Source of the DNA: Fragilaria crotonensis
Lineage: Eukaryota; Bacillariophyta; Fragilariophyceae; Fragilariales; Fragilariaceae
Assembly: GCA_022925895.1 (NCBI GenBank)
Contig: JAKSYS010000323.1
Span: 1 to 64,000, forward strand
Reading direction: 5' to 3'
DNA length: 64,000 bases
Position 1 is the stretch's first letter, and each line of letters begins with the position of its first letter. Shown piece after piece: positions 22,561 to 35,490 of the stretch. Under the pieces are notes generated by a model. That model saw only the letters and a program-made list of their open reading frames with translations. It did no database searches and was not told the origin of the DNA. The position numbers and the translations under genes are program-made.

Positions 22561-23127
22561 GCTATGCAATCGAGAGATCACTCAAAATGACGTGCGGCCT
22601 CACGTAATTACATTACACCAGTTGCACTAAGCATACTCGAACACGATAAAATTTCGTCACGTTACGTGACAATAATCACCCTCGGAGCAGAACTTAGAGT
22701 TGTAGTGTCGTCCAGACCATTTTACAGTTTTGCAATACCAGTCATGTGAGTTGACCTCTTCGTATGATAGAGAGAGAAGCGGCAACACAGGTCAAATGAT
22801 GTAAGGTTTTTTAGTTTAGTATTGCAGTACCAGGTAATTCATAGTTGGGCTATGCTGCAACTACCGATCATTATCTTGATTGTTTGTTCAGTTCTAGACT
22901 CGTACAAGAATACAAGCTACATAACAACGCCCATGTCTACCTTCATGGTGGCCCCGGTTTGCAATGTACCTGGCTGTCATTTTCCTCAATAGAGTTGCGT
23001 CAAAACCTCTGAGTGAAGTATACTCCTCGGTGGTGATCGCTGGAATGGCGTCAAACGCCTGCACCCGTCAGTTAAGGCGGAACTAGACCACCAGAAACAA
23101 TTCTCGATCTACGGATGACTTAACTAT
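22561..23127. other. spacer with perfect ACGT palindrome
   Basis: No gene is seen. At 22656-22670 lies the perfect inverted sequence GTCACGTTACGTGAC, containing two ACGT cores like bZIP or bHLH binding sites. Its position beyond the 3' end of the ATPase gene makes a regulatory role uncertain. Confidence 0.45.
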
Positions 23128-26100
23128 CTATAATACTAGCGCGCTTCGATTCCTCGCCTTGTTGTTCGTTGACCGATCAAGCTGGCGAAAGTTGAGCCAT
23201 GATCGAGATTTTACCATTTTCACCGCATCATCTTCTTTCTTGGATCTCGGAGATGTGTGGTAGGCGTCGCTGAACCAGCTTGCAAAGAATTTTTTGCGAA
23301 GAGCATCCATCCAAAGAATGCTTGACGAAAGGAAGACTATGTACATCATATCTGAACCCGATAGCGCTTCAGTCTGGAAGACTTCCTGAAGCGGCGGAAA
23401 ATACACCACAAGCAACTGTCCAACAATACTACCACCGACGGCCCAAAGGAAGGCAGGATTGCTGAAGAGACTGACCTCGTAGAACGCACGTTCTGAAGAT
23501 CGACACGCATACGCATTCAGCAGGTCGCAATTGACAAAGGTCATGAACGTCATGGTAGTGTCTCGGCGTGTAACATTGCCATCGCTGAGCTCGTTCGAGA
23601 ATACCTTCAGGGTAAGATAGACAATCAAGGCGGCGCTGGTCACACAACGTGCGAGCAGAGCGCGCGTTACAATCGGATCATCAGCCTTCCTTGGCTTCGC
23701 TTTAAGAATCTTTTCGTCAACAGGTTCGACACCCAAACTTTGCGCCGGAGGCCCATCCATGATGATGTTGATCCACAAGATTTGCATAGCATTCAGTGGA
23801 GAGGGCAACCCGCAGGCAGTAGCGACACTAGCAATTGCGAGCGCGGCGAAGGATGTGCTCAGTTGAAAGGACAAGAAGTTGCGAATATTAAAAAATATCC
23901 CTTTTCCCTCCGCAATGGCTCTTGTGATAGTGGAGAAGTCGTCGTCAGCCAAGACAATGTCGGATGCCTCCTTGGCAACATCGGTCCCACTTCGGCCCAT
24001 GCTAATTCCAATATCGGCGCCTTTTAATGACAGAGCGTCATTTACTCCATCGCCAGTCACAGCAACGATCTCTCCTTGTTCTTGAAGTGCCCGGACGAGA
24101 GCTAGCTTGTGCTTCGGAACAACTCGATAAAAAACCCTGACTCCTATGATGGAGTCCGACAAATTACTGGGAGGGATATTGTCCAACTCATCACCGCTCA
24201 GGGCGAAACTTGCACCGAACTCAATATCGGAAAACGTGCTGTGTGATGCCTGAAAGACGTCGATGAGGCCATCCGTGTCCTTTTGAAATTCATCGTCGTA
24301 GTCGTTTCCAATAATACCACATCGCCGCGCAATCGCTAGAGCGGTTTCCTTGGAATCACCAGTGACCATCAGAACTTTAACACCGCTTTGTCGAAGTTGC
24401 CGAACTGCATCCGCGACTCCGATCCGAAGAGGATCTTCCATTCCAATCAAACCCGCAAAGGTGAGTTCTTCAAGGCTCGGTCCGTACGCCAAGGCAAGCA
24501 CTCTCAGACCGCTCGCAGCCATGCGACGGGATTGAGACAAAACGTCGGCTCGGCTGTCCTCAGTCAAGGAGCAAGGAGAACCGACCTTACTGACAAAGTG
24601 GTTGCACTCCCCCAACACAGCCTCTGGCATACCCTTGACAAAATATAACGATGATCCATCATTGACGCCTGATGCTGTAGGAGGCAATTCTCGACGAGTA
24701 GACATGCTCGAATGTATTCCACGTTGCGCAACAGTAAAGGCGTGACAGGAGTGTTCTCCACTAACTGGACGAGCGCGGACTTCCATTCTCTTTCGATCGC
24801 TGGAGAATGGAATCTCTTGAATACGGTGATACAGAGGTCGGGGATCAGTCACTCCACTCTTCGACGCGGCCACCAGCAGTGCCAATTCTGTGGGTTGTCC
24901 CAGGGTTCCATCGGACGATAAGGTAGCATTATTGCATAGACTTGCAGCCTGAAAGAGGGGCATCAAAGCTGTGTACTCTTCATCGTGTTTGGTGATTCGT
25001 CGCGGTGTTGATGGGGGTTCGTTAAAACGACTGGATGTCTGTACGAGCTCGCCATTCGATGGATCGTATCCCACTCCAGTGATCCCGAAGTTCACTTCGG
25101 GATATGCCAACGTATACACCGACCGAGAAGTCATTTCATTTTGAGTCAAAGTTCCTGTCTTGTCAGAGGCAACCACAGTCGCACACCCCAAAGACTCAAC
25201 TGCCGGTAGATGTTTTACAATCGCATTCATTCTAGCCATGCGCAGAACACCAAGAGCTAATGTAACCGTAACACAAATGGGCAGCCCTTCGGGGATGGCA
25301 GCCACAGCAAGACTGACCGCAACAGTGACCGTCTCGAGAAAGGGACGGCCCATAAAGTATCCGCAAATCGCAATGACGATAATGAAAGCACTGCTCAAGG
25401 TAGCCAGTCTTTGTCCCAATTCATCAATCTTTAGCTGGAGGGGCGATTTGCGAGATTCTACCGTCGATAGCTCGGACGCTATCCTACCAAATTCAGAATT
25501 CTGCCCCACTGCCACGACCAAGGCTCGTCCTCGACCAGCATTGCACAATGTTCCAGCAAACACCATGTTTCGCTGCTGCGTCAAAGCTGGCGGCGCTGCA
25601 CCAGCAGAGGGCATGGCTTCTCCTGTCTTGGCGACGGGATGATTCTCACCTGTGAGCGCTGACTCGTCCACCATGAGCTCGATCGAATCGACAACACGAC
25701 AATCGGCTGGGATGCGGCTATTTAGATTAAGCATTTGCAACGTGCGTCAGAAGGAAAACAGAAGGCATGGATCAAATGATTGCACAAACATACGATTTGG
25801 ATGAATTGCTAGAAAGGTGAGAACAACTACAGTTGTCATTCACAATTGCTTCATAAACCGGCAAAAAACTTACTCCCCCGTGGCCAACAATACCAAATCC
25901 CCAACCACCAAATCTCGGGCGAGGAAGCCATCCATCACCCGACCGTCTCGCAATACGGTGCATGTGTGAGGCACCAGACTGGCCAATTTTTCGAGAGCCA
26001 ACTCGGACCTGTATTCTTGAATTGCTGCCACCAGCGATACAATCAAGAGGGCGATGGCAATCGAAATCGCATCGGCGGTATTACCGAGGAACACAGAAAG

Positions 26101-26439
26101 GCCTGCAGATCCCAGCAACATCAAGATCAAAGGTTCCTTGAGTTGCGACATTAGTGCGCGCAAAACAGGCATGCAAAAGTTGACCTTGTTCTGGTCATCC
26201 TTGTCTCCTGCCATGCGATTGGCGCCAAACATGATGCGCATCGCAGGAGCCTGACGGGAGGACCACCCTCGGCTCAAGAGATAGGCAGAATCAGTGGCAC
26301 TGGTAACGCTCTCGCGTTGACCCGTCACTAGGGAAGCCAAATGACGGGCGGCTTCTTCAGGCTGCCACGAACATTCTTCTGCCCGACTGTATGGATAGGT
26401 TGTTTCCATGTTTGTTGAAGGGAGCTGCGTTGATTGCAT
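23128..26439 (-). CDS. SPCA/Pmr1-type Ca2+/Mn2+ P-type ATPase
   Basis: This is a P2A-type ATPase pumping Ca2+ (and probably Mn2+) into the Golgi and secretory pathway. Exons 26439-25874 and 25717-23128 flank a 156-nt intron (GTAAGT...AAATAG), giving 1051 aa. The join reads LLATGDRIPADCRVVDSIEL, the standard actuator-domain sequence, followed by the SALTGE motif. PEGLP in M4 and the phosphorylation motif SDKTGTLTQNEM follow. The hinge MVTGDSKETALAIARRCGI, GDGVNDALSLKGADIGISMG and NAMQILWINIIMDGPPAQSL near M6 match Pmr1/SPCA more closely than SERCA or PMCA. No long C-terminal calmodulin tail is present. The N-terminal 70 residues lack an EF-hand. The start at 26439 is the first ATG in frame. 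Confidence 0.92.
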
Positions 26440-27243
26440 TAAATACACTTAAGTGACCCTTGGAACGATGTCATTCACCAGATTTCGTTCAGCTTATATT
26501 ACCAGGCCGCAGCTGTGTTATGAAGCGTTGGTATCGGTACTTCTCGTTCGCAACGGGTTTCGTCGAGGTGATTGCCCTGACTAACAAGCTTAAAGGTAAT
26601 GAAAGAATGAGGCAACGTTTCACGTCAGGCCTTGAAAGAAGCAATGCCAGTTGAGAATATTTATGAAGGAGATTTTTAACACATAAATTCGCGAGTGTGG
26701 TTGGAGGTTGGAGGGTGTACAGTAGACTTGTAGTCGTATTGCAGCCCGCAGGTACTAGGTACTGTAGTAGCGTACCAACTACCTACAGCAAACGCACTAT
26801 GGTAGCGCGGTGGCGCGGATGAAAATGTTGCAAGTTGCAAGCCTCGCTCTCCACCGCACGCAAGTCCACAGTCCACAGTCCTGAAACATGACCCAAGAGG
26901 TGAGCGTAGATGGGAGGTATTGTACTCCGAGTATGGCTATGGGTGCAAGGAAGTAGAATACCATCGATTGCAACGGCTCAAACTGTAATCATGAACATTC
27001 CTTCCCCAAAAACCTAAGCTGGACACCATGCAATCCTGCCTCGTGGTACAAAATGTAAATATGCTGGCAAGGCAATTATGACATGGGACCAGCAACGAGC
27101 TCATTTCTTTGTTCTTGCTTATAAAGATTCACGCCGAATAAAGCATATCTGGTACTGACAAATACTCAATTCAAGGAAATTCATAGGTCTAGCTTGGTGA
27201 CCAATTGAATTCTCAGCAGCGCCATCCAGTTGATATCCAACGT
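26440..27243. other. intergenic spacer
   Basis: About 800 bp between the ATPase 5' end and the FKBP stop, including the ATPase promoter. No gene or repeat is recognised. Confidence 0.5.
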
Positions 27244-28018
27244 TTATCGCAATCGAGTAACTTGAACTTCAAGAAACACGTACTCTCCTGGCACATCTTT
27301 TCGGATATTCTGCACACGTCGGATTTGTTGACGTGGTCCGAATCCATTCGGAAGTGGTCCCGGCTTTCCGTCCTCTACGCCGTCCACGTACGCCAACGAG
27401 GGAGGGATCAATAATCGGCGTGTACCACCTTGCGCCATGCCTCGAATCCCTTCGTCCACCCCGGCGATCGCAGTGCCGTCACCGACAGTAAAAATGAATG
27501 GAACCCCGCCGTTGGTTTCCGACGAATCGACAAAGTAACCATTCGATTTGCGTAAAACCCACTGTAGATTGACTCTGGAACCTTTTTGAACCACACCTCC
27601 ACCAGTTCCGGGCCGAAGATCGGCGTAAATAACTCCCGAATCCAACTTCTTGTACGCCTCCCGAGGAACGGGGGCGGCGTCGTCCATGTCGGCCAAAGCC
27701 GCTGTGCCTTGACGGTATTCTTCCGAAAGTGCCTTGGATCGAGGCGGACCATCAGCCTGGTAACAAAAGGTTAATGCGAGAAACTCATACACAAATGTTA
27801 ATGGCATTCATGCGTACCTTGGCAGACGCTTCGAATGGGAAAAGGCCAACAACTGGGACCAGCAAGGAAGCAGTCCAAAGCATTGACCGTCGGGTTAGCA
27901 TGTCACCATCATCATCCTTAAGAGTTAAGGAATGAGCAGTTTCCCGATGCCTATAGCAGGGTGATAAAAATGCACCCGCCAAGCCGACGAAGATACACGA
28001 AAGGCAAATCCTCTTCAT
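27244..28018 (-). CDS. Thylakoid-lumen FKBP-type peptidyl-prolyl isomerase
   Basis: This is an FKBP-fold prolyl isomerase. Exons 28018-27818 and 27756-27244 flank a 61-nt intron (GTACGC...TACCAG), giving 237 aa. The N terminus appears tripartite. First comes a signal peptide ending GLAGAF (plastid motif A-F), then a short transit stretch. Last is a twin-arginine signal, LTRRSMLWTASLLVPVVG, ending in EASA, a typical lumenal cleavage site. The FKBP core follows: KGSRVNLQWVLRKSNGYFVD, FIFTVGDGTAIAGVDEGIRG, MAQGGTRRLLIPPSLAY. The intron falls directly after the lumenal cleavage site, separating targeting from enzyme. Several lumenal FKBPs have weak isomerase activity and act as assembly chaperones. 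Whether this one is active is not clear from sequence. Confidence 0.88.
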
Positions 28019-28183
28019 AGTACATATATAGTCGTCAACACCGAGTGTGCCGTCAAATCCTCTCGTTTTTCTTTCATTACCGAAGTTGGTGACACCGAAA
28101 TCCGAATGACGTTTTAAGTCAATAATGGAATGTACCATGCTACCATGCTGAATGGCATAGTCTACCGGTACAATAGTACATTA

Positions 28184-29084
28184 TGATATGGTTCGGGTTA
28201 ACGGAACCTGTCGACGCGCATGTCGGCATAGGGTTCGGGTTAAGAACCAGGACGTAACCGTTACGGGGTACGCCCCCAGTAGGTAAGTGTCTAGTACGAC
28301 ACTGACTACTGCTTAGTGTGTCTATAAACGGTACAGCAATACAATGCTGTCTACCGCTACAGACAACGATACGTATACTATCTGTCGGTCTATCGCTACA
28401 TAAATGTGCGAGGGACTGACTAGTAATAATATCGCTTTGGTCATAGTGGGCACTGTCTAATAGTTTATCGTTATGTACGGTAACGATAGACTCAGACGTG
28501 CACGGACTATGGCCGGGCAGAGGAAGTGATGTGCAAGAAGTACTGTTGTACTGCTTGCCGTGCTGTGTGCTGTCGTAATAGTGAGTACCGTCGTACTGAC
28601 TACTGATATATGTACAGTATGGTGAGGTTGACAATTTGACGACCGGCGGTAAAATTGTCATGGTCAATTTCATTCATGATGTGCAATATTCACAGTATGT
28701 GCAGAAAAAGGTAAGTGGCACTAAAATGAGTAATTTCGACAATTGTGAGAAGAGTGAGGAGGTGCAACAGATGAGAGGTCTGAATGAAGGGGAGTGTTCC
28801 TGGGAACAATGAGGAACACTCCTCGTTTCTCGGAGACGTCGTTTCGTGTCGCGGCGTGGTCGTCCGTATACGAGGCGTTGAGTCTCGTTTGAAAACGAGT
28901 GTTCATGCTCATGGGATGAGATGAACATGAATTTGAATCGACGAGAGTTTTGATTCCAGTCGTGCAGTGTCGCACTGGTTACTGGAGCACGGATGTAATG
29001 TTTTACTGCCTGTGCACACGGGCGGCAGTAATTAGGGATCGGGATAGATGTAAAAATATGTAGGGCGATACTGGAAGTCTGTCA
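28184..29084 (-). repeat. 3' LTR
   Basis: A 901-bp direct repeat of 43339-44238, nearly identical. It begins 100 bp beyond the FKBP start codon side and carries TG...CA ends. Confidence 0.92.
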
Positions 29085-29329
29085 CCCCTCTTGAATCAAA
29101 TCTCTGTTGATTTCTGATGTTGTATCATTTGCTTTGGAAACATACAGAATCTTTTGATCTGAAGATTGTTTTTTTTTCGTTGAGACTTGCATTTTTTTTT
29201 GGGAATGTCTGTGAAATGTGATTCACAAGGTTTTCAGTGTAGTTGATGTGTAGTGTGTCTTGTTGTTGGCCTGTATGGAGATATTGGAACTGATGGTTAG
29301 AAATCATTGAGTTAGACTCTGTTGATTGC

Positions 29330-29873
29330 CATCTGCTCTGGGGTGTTGATATCACCAGGCCATGAAGTAACTGGTTTTCTTGGGCAGTTGAAGTTGCCCT
29401 GGTCATTGCAGGATGCAATGAATGCTTGATGGTAAAAAGCATGTGATTGAGATGGAATTGAATCAGTGATGTAATAAGCACGTTGGTTGTGGGGTGCAGT
29501 TTCATCATTGTTTGGATTTGTGTTTGGGAGTCCTCCGTGGTTGCTGTTTTGTGATCTGTTGACGGTTATGCATCGATTAGCATAGTGGCCAAGTTGTCCA
29601 CAATTGTAGCATGTAATATTTGCAGCATTGGGTGAGCTGCCTGAAGTTATCTGGAGGACGCCTTTGATTTGCATTGGTTGAAGAATTTTGTCTGAAATGA
29701 GGTCTTGCGTTGCGATGTTGCTTTTGAAAAGGTTGAGGATGTTGCATTGCAATACTGCAATCATTGTCATTGTTTTGTCTTCTTGGATGCTGTGCGGAGG
29801 TCAGAGTGTTGGTTAGATTTTCAACTTTATGTGGTGGCCTGTTATTGATTTTGGCTGCACTTGGTTGCATCAT
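29330..29873 (-). pseudogene. Gag nucleocapsid part with CCHC zinc knuckle (fossil)
   Basis: The minus strand encodes CYNCGQLGHYANRC, a canonical CX2CX4HX4C retroviral-type zinc knuckle, within a Gln/Asn/Pro-rich stretch. It is the 3' portion of the gag region of the LTR element, separated from the rest by the DNA transposon. Confidence 0.8.
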
Positions 29874-30668
29874 TGAAGAACTGGTGAAGGCTTGGTGTTG
29901 GTGCGGTGGAAGATCATCATAAGTTGTGCCTTGATGTTGAAAAGGCAGACTTGCTGATGAAGGTTGGTGTGCAGAATTTGCATGTTGGTTGTAATTGCAT
30001 CAGAAGGTGGGATATGTTAACTATTTTTTAAGCTTTGAATTGTTACCGGATAATGACATCCCTATCGCAAGTTCTGCACATGTATGTTAAGTGGCTAACA
30101 CATATGTTGTCTCAAACATATATTGTATCTTTTCACAATTTAGGTGCAATATTGTATTCACAATGTGACACATATTGTTACATATCAAATAGTTTGTCAA
30201 CATATTTGTTTAAATGAAATAGTTATATAAAATCACATATGGCGATATCATGCTATACCTTGGACATATATTTTGCCAAGTCACCATATATATTTGTTCT
30301 TTACGCATTGCGGTGTTCTCATTTCAGCATACATTGTATCAACCTAGCCATTTGTTTTCATAACATTCACCATTTTAATGCATTTAATGAACTATGGCTG
30401 CCAGCAGCAGCTGTCGCAATCACAAGCAACTACGACTCATTTTCGTCATCCGAGTCCCATGCTGCCTCCACAGGTACCTTTGCTACCGCTGTTTCCAATG
30501 CATTGTTGTCAGCACCAGTACCGTCGTGCTGTTCTTGCCGCTCATCGCCACGGGCATTCTTCAATCCTGCCCGTGTCCTGCAGAATGCCAGCAGCTCACG
30601 TTCCATGTCTTTTGACTGCGGGCATGCCCTGTTCTCTTTAACCATTATGCGCAGTGCATTGAACTGTC

Positions 30669-32160
30669 TTATTCCGTCATCGCTCCACCCACCATACTTG
30701 CAGGTTCCTTTTTCTTTTCAGTGTACTTTCCCGCTTGTCTCTTTGTTTTCTTCGTCGTCATATTCTGCCCATCATCTGCTTCCGTTGGGTTGTCTTCGTC
30801 AACCAACTCCGTGCCGGTTTTCCATTTTTCCAAATAGTTGTCAATCAGCAACAATCCAAACGCTTCGTCACTTGTTGTTACCATTTTCGAATTGTCGCTG
30901 TGCCGCGCCTCCGATACAAGCATTGTTTTCTTCGCGATTCTCCACGCATTTGCACCACATACACACTCCAAGAAGTTATTGAAGAAGAAGAAGAAGGCCC
31001 TTTTCTCCCTGTCTGTTGTTGCTGTCCTAAGCTTACAGAATTCTTCAAACGTGAAGAAGTCTTCGCCGCGTTTTGAAATCCTTATTGATTGCGCCCGAAC
31101 AATTCTGAGACCAGCTTGTTCACACGTACTCCTTTTCTGGTTCAACGCTGTATTGAAACATTTCTCGTATGTCAACTGAAAAAGGAAATGATTTTTTGGC
31201 TTTTCGATTTCAAGCACCTTTCGAAACGCCCTTCGGAACATTACTGGACTGTTAACAAACTTACATCGACGGAACAACTCGTTTTTGACGTATATCACAA
31301 TTCGATTTCTCACGTGCTTCTCTTCTCGTGGCGGCGCATTGGACTCATTGTCATCGCAATCATCGTGCTGAACATGCGTAGACGACACCTTCTTCTTCGC
31401 CGTTGGAGTATCATTGTCATCTGGAGGATCCTCCGCGCCTTCCTGGGCACAGTGGTTCAACTCCTGACCAAGACGTCGTCTTGCATCCATTGCTGTTTTC
31501 CCGACATCTCTAACAAACTGATCCATTCTGAGAACAGAGTCGTCATCATCTGACATGTCATGTGTCACCACGTTGTTGTCATCACCCGCATTACTTTTCC
31601 CCTCATCCTCCCTGTCATCATCTGATTCGGACTCTTCATCGTCAACCTCTTCAAACTCTTCATCGTCAACCTCTTCAACTGAGTAAGAGGAGTCATCAAT
31701 TTCCTCAGGAGCGCTCCTTCTGCTCACCACCACCACCTTTTTTGGTGCCACTTTCCTCCTCTTCTTCTTACCACGAGGAGGAACAACACGTCGTTTGCGT
31801 CCCTTGCAGTGATCTGCACTGGGTCTGGGTTAACTGCTGTCGCGATCTGCACTGGTGGGTCCGGGTTAACTGCAGTCGTCGATGCTTTAACAGATTTAGC
31901 TGCAGATTTAGCCGCAGATTTAGCGGCAGATTTAGCCGCAGAGATTTAGCAGCAGCTTTAGCAGCAGCTTTAGCAGCAGCTTTAGCAGCTTTAGCAGCTT
32001 TAGCAGCTTCAGCCTTTTGCTGTGCCGCCATCTCATTCCTCTTGGCTCTTGTTGTCGGTGTGTCAAGTTCGGCGTTCTTCGTCTTGGTCTTGGTCGCGCG
32101 TGGAGGCGTGGTCCGAGTACTAGCCACTGAAGGTTGCTTAGTTGGAGATGTTTTCGGCAT
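30669..32160 (-). CDS. Accessory protein of the DNA transposon, Ala/Lys-rich then acidic
   Basis: I do not recognise the family. The frame opens with MPKTSPTKQPSVAS at 32160, followed by a KAAKAAAK-type Ala/Lys helix-like repeat. The reading frame then changes within a degenerate repeat near 31940 (an intron or a shift). Downstream coding resumes with a basic stretch, GRKRRVVPPRGKKKRRK, like a nuclear signal or AT-hook. A long acidic run (VEEVDDEEFEEVDDEE) comes next, then a folded-looking region of about 200 residues with Cys, Phe and Arg (FRRCKFVNSPVMFRRAFRKV). Its codons stay open for 1.08 kb at 31751-30669. Location within the transposon suggests a DNA-binding or regulatory partner of the transposase, which is inference only. 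Confidence 0.6.
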
Positions 32161-32295
32161 GAGGACGAATGAATCAAAATGTAAGAAGAAGCAAGCAAGG
32201 GTTAGAATAGCGGTCTCAGTGGTTGTATCAATTTGCAGCAAGTATGAGACGACTTGTAATTTTGGGTGATGAATTTGGGATTTTGAATCTCCCAC

Positions 32296-33298
32296 CAGTT
32301 TTCAAAATTGTATGAGTTGTCCCTGTTTGTTCATTTTCTACCTGTACATGACTTATACAAAAAAATGTATCGCTTACTACTTATATTCACAAAACATGTG
32401 CAAGTCGTTTATTTTTTTTAAATGCACTTACATGTTCACTATTTAGCTTCCCACATTTTCCGTTTATATACTTGTATGAATATGTGTGACTATAAAATTA
32501 TTTATGACATGATGATCACTGCAGTCTTGTTTTTGCGTTGACGTACTCGCAATCTTGTTTCACTACCAGTAGTTGTCGTACTCGGAGTATGCAACACCAG
32601 TGTTCTTATACCGGCAGCTAGTTCTTGGTAATCATTCAAGGGTGTCGTGGTGCGTATGCATACATGATGTAAATTACATATATATGTACATCCATGTATT
32701 GAGCAAGCATTAAATTTTGCGTTCGTACTGATTTGTTGCTACGTACTGGTGCAGTATAGTGTACCTGTACCAGTATGTAGTCCTGTCCTGGGAAACGAAT
32801 GTATCATCTATACATGAAAATGCTATGTACTGTAATTACTTTTTCATTTAACTAAATACATAATTTTATTATAATCGATGGATGTGTATATAACGTAATT
32901 CAATGTTATATACATCAATAACATATATATGCTGCATTTAGAGGTCTTGGAAAGAAGTCCCAGGTGCAAAATGCCCTACATTCGCCATAGTACTTACAGT
33001 ACGTCGATTTTGCTGCTTTTAGTACCTTTGGTGAATGGTGACACCAAAAAGCACAATCTGATGACAGAGTACTCTCATGAAGTACTCTTGTTTTGGTTGT
33101 TTGTTGCAACATCATCACGTCGCCGTCGGATAGTTCTCGCTGACTTTTCAACAAATAGATAGTCCACGCCAGGATTGCGTGTTGATTGTCTTTGTTGGAG
33201 AGCGCGCGCTCGCGACAACCATCCTCTGTGGCTGGTTGTTGTGAGGTTGGAACAGGCATTGCGCGGCCTTCACCTGCCAGGAAGCAGGAGAGAGCCCG
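32296..33298. other. AT-rich non-coding part of the DNA transposon
   Basis: About 1 kb between divergent accessory genes, very AT-rich with ATATAT and TGTACA motifs. It probably contains both promoters. No gene is seen. Confidence 0.5.
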
Positions 33299-35490
33299 AT
33301 GTCGCCCGATCGACGTGGCGTTGATGCTGTGGAAAAGGTGGTCGTGGACGGGAGGGATGGGGAACGGAAGGTTGGGACGAAGAAGGCTGGGAAGAAGAAG
33401 GTTGCGCAGAAGACGGTTACAAAGAAGAAGGTCGCGGAGACCGGGAATAAGACTTCCCCGAGCGTGACATCCGTGAGAAACCTTGGGAACTCGCCACGTG
33501 TTCCGGGAGTCGGTGATGTGGCGGACGGGGGGAAGTCCCTCCCCACTCACCGCGATGAGAGGCGGACTCGCCCGACTCATGTGCGCATGATGTCGTTGTT
33601 GTCCATGGCCGTTGTTCCGGAGGCGAGGAGTGCGTTCCGGCAAAGGTTCAGGACGGCGAGCGGGGTTGGGTGCAACGAATTCTTGTGTCAGACTCCGATC
33701 AGCGTCGTTGCCGAAGCTTTCGGATGTAAGCCGTTCCGACTGCGTTCGGCTGCCGACATGTTCCCCGAGTCTGGACTCCAGTCGGAGTTCCTCAACGAGT
33801 TCTACGTGATGGACGTGGTCCTCAACCGGGCTCCTTCGCCGGCCGCGGTGTCAAACGGTTGTGGGAAGGCGGGGGAGTGCGGCGGTGTCCAGTCTTCTGA
33901 CGTCAATTTTGATGAAGTTCGTCACGTCCTGTCCCGCAAACCAGAAGATGCTGGCCCTGCCATGGATTATTTCTACAGGGCGGCGATTTTGTTCCTGCCT
34001 CAGTGTGGAGTGTTCTACTGTCATCGGGACCGTCACATTGGGGATGCTGGAGTGCCGGGCTCATTGAGGGCGTATGACATGAGCTGGCTCCGCTTGCGGA
34101 GGGAGGAGGGTACAAGCGACGACTTCCCCTCGTATACCTTCGGCAGTGACAGCTTTGTGAGACGGTTCTATTCGGAATCCCGTGGGAACCCTGAGCCTTA
34201 CGGTCCGAATCATCTTGCACAGTTCCGCTATCTCAGCGAGAACCGCCGCGTGTCCGCCTGGAGAATCTCTACGGGATACCGGCACTGTTCCCTGCAGAAC
34301 CGGGTGGTGTACAGGGCTGTCCAGTGCCACGACGCCGAATTACCCGGGTTGCCACCAGATTTCATTGCTGGCGTTGACCTTCGGAACGTCCCCCCTGACT
34401 ACCGGGCTTACGAATTCCGGAACCAACTTAAGACATCTAGTAGTGCAAAGTTTGATTGCCGGCACTACGTTGATGGCAGCCACCACTATGATATTCCTGA
34501 CTCCTGCTGGGTCATCGACGCGGACGAGACCCACTTCGTTGACGTTCACGTTGGCGTAGTTGGCATTCCGGATCGTGAGTCCGTTGTCATGGTCCGGAAT
34601 GTCACGAAGATTGATGCGCACGATGACCACCTTGAGTTGCTGGAGCGGCTGACGTCTCGGTGTCGGGAGCTTCGAGTGTCGGGGGCAAGGGGCACTGCAA
34701 GGGCTAAGTCGGCTGATGTTGGTTCGATGTTCGCGCTTGGCACCAGGGTAGAAACGAAGGAGTCGCCCGCCGGCCCCTGTTTACAGCAAAATTCCGTACG
34801 CAGCGAATTCGTGTGTTGCGGACGGCGTCCTCCGGGTCTCGTCGTTGACTTGGCGATCCTTGGAGTCGTTGCTTCCCGCAGGTGTACTCCGTTGTAAGGG
34901 ACACCGAGGGGAACTCCGGTTTGAGTCCGGTTTCGCCGATGGACGGCGTCGTCCTTCCGACGGTCAACGGCGGGGGTGCTGGTGATGGGAACGTTGTCGA
35001 TTGTGACGACGACAACGACAACGATGACGGTGACGATGACAATTGTGACGTTGACGTCGTCAACTACAATCGCGGTAACGTGCGTGAGAATCTTCGGGAG
35101 AGAATGGAGATGCTGGAACGTCGCCAACGGGTTGGGTACACCGTGGACATGAGCGTCAACCTCGGGAATTCGTCGCACTTTGACGTGAACGACGCCTCGC
35201 AAGGTTTCAGTTTGTGGACCGAGGAAGTGCCGGGCTGTGGGGAGAACTGGTACTTCGTTCTCCCCAACGTACACGGCGTAAGACCAGATGGAAGAACCAA
35301 GTTCCACGGCATGGCGGTGAAGCTTGGCCATGGTGTGGCCATCAGCTGGGATGGCAGAGTTGTCCGACACTGCACGTCTGTTTCCTGTCCGGATGGGAAG
35401 GAATTCGGGTTTGTGACCAGGGGGGGAGGGACTCTTCCTTCCGGAACCATCTTTACGGAACGTTCACGGCTGCAAAGGAGAAAATTGTGA
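33299..35490 (+). CDS. Accessory protein of unknown family in the DNA transposon
   Basis: The family is not recognised. Two exons are inferred: 33299-34747 and 34882-35490. The 134-nt intron (GTAGAA...CCCGCAG) is phase 0 and gives 685 aa. The N terminus is Lys-rich (TKKAGKKKVAQKTVTKKK), as a nuclear signal would be. The middle (about residues 95-470) has even composition with many aromatic, Cys and His residues (AAILFLPQCGVFYCHRDRHI), as in a folded domain. The second exon has an Asp/Asn-rich linker, a helix LRERMEMLERRQ, then a compact region with FHGMAVKLGHGVAISWDGRV. GC content is clearly higher than in the flanking DNA. It runs opposite to the transposase. Function cannot be assigned. Confidence 0.6.

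Noticed and set aside
28140-28673. Apparent protein-coding frame inside the 3' LTR
   Set aside because: The same frame appears in the other LTR and joins gag there. It is LTR sequence without codon or domain support.
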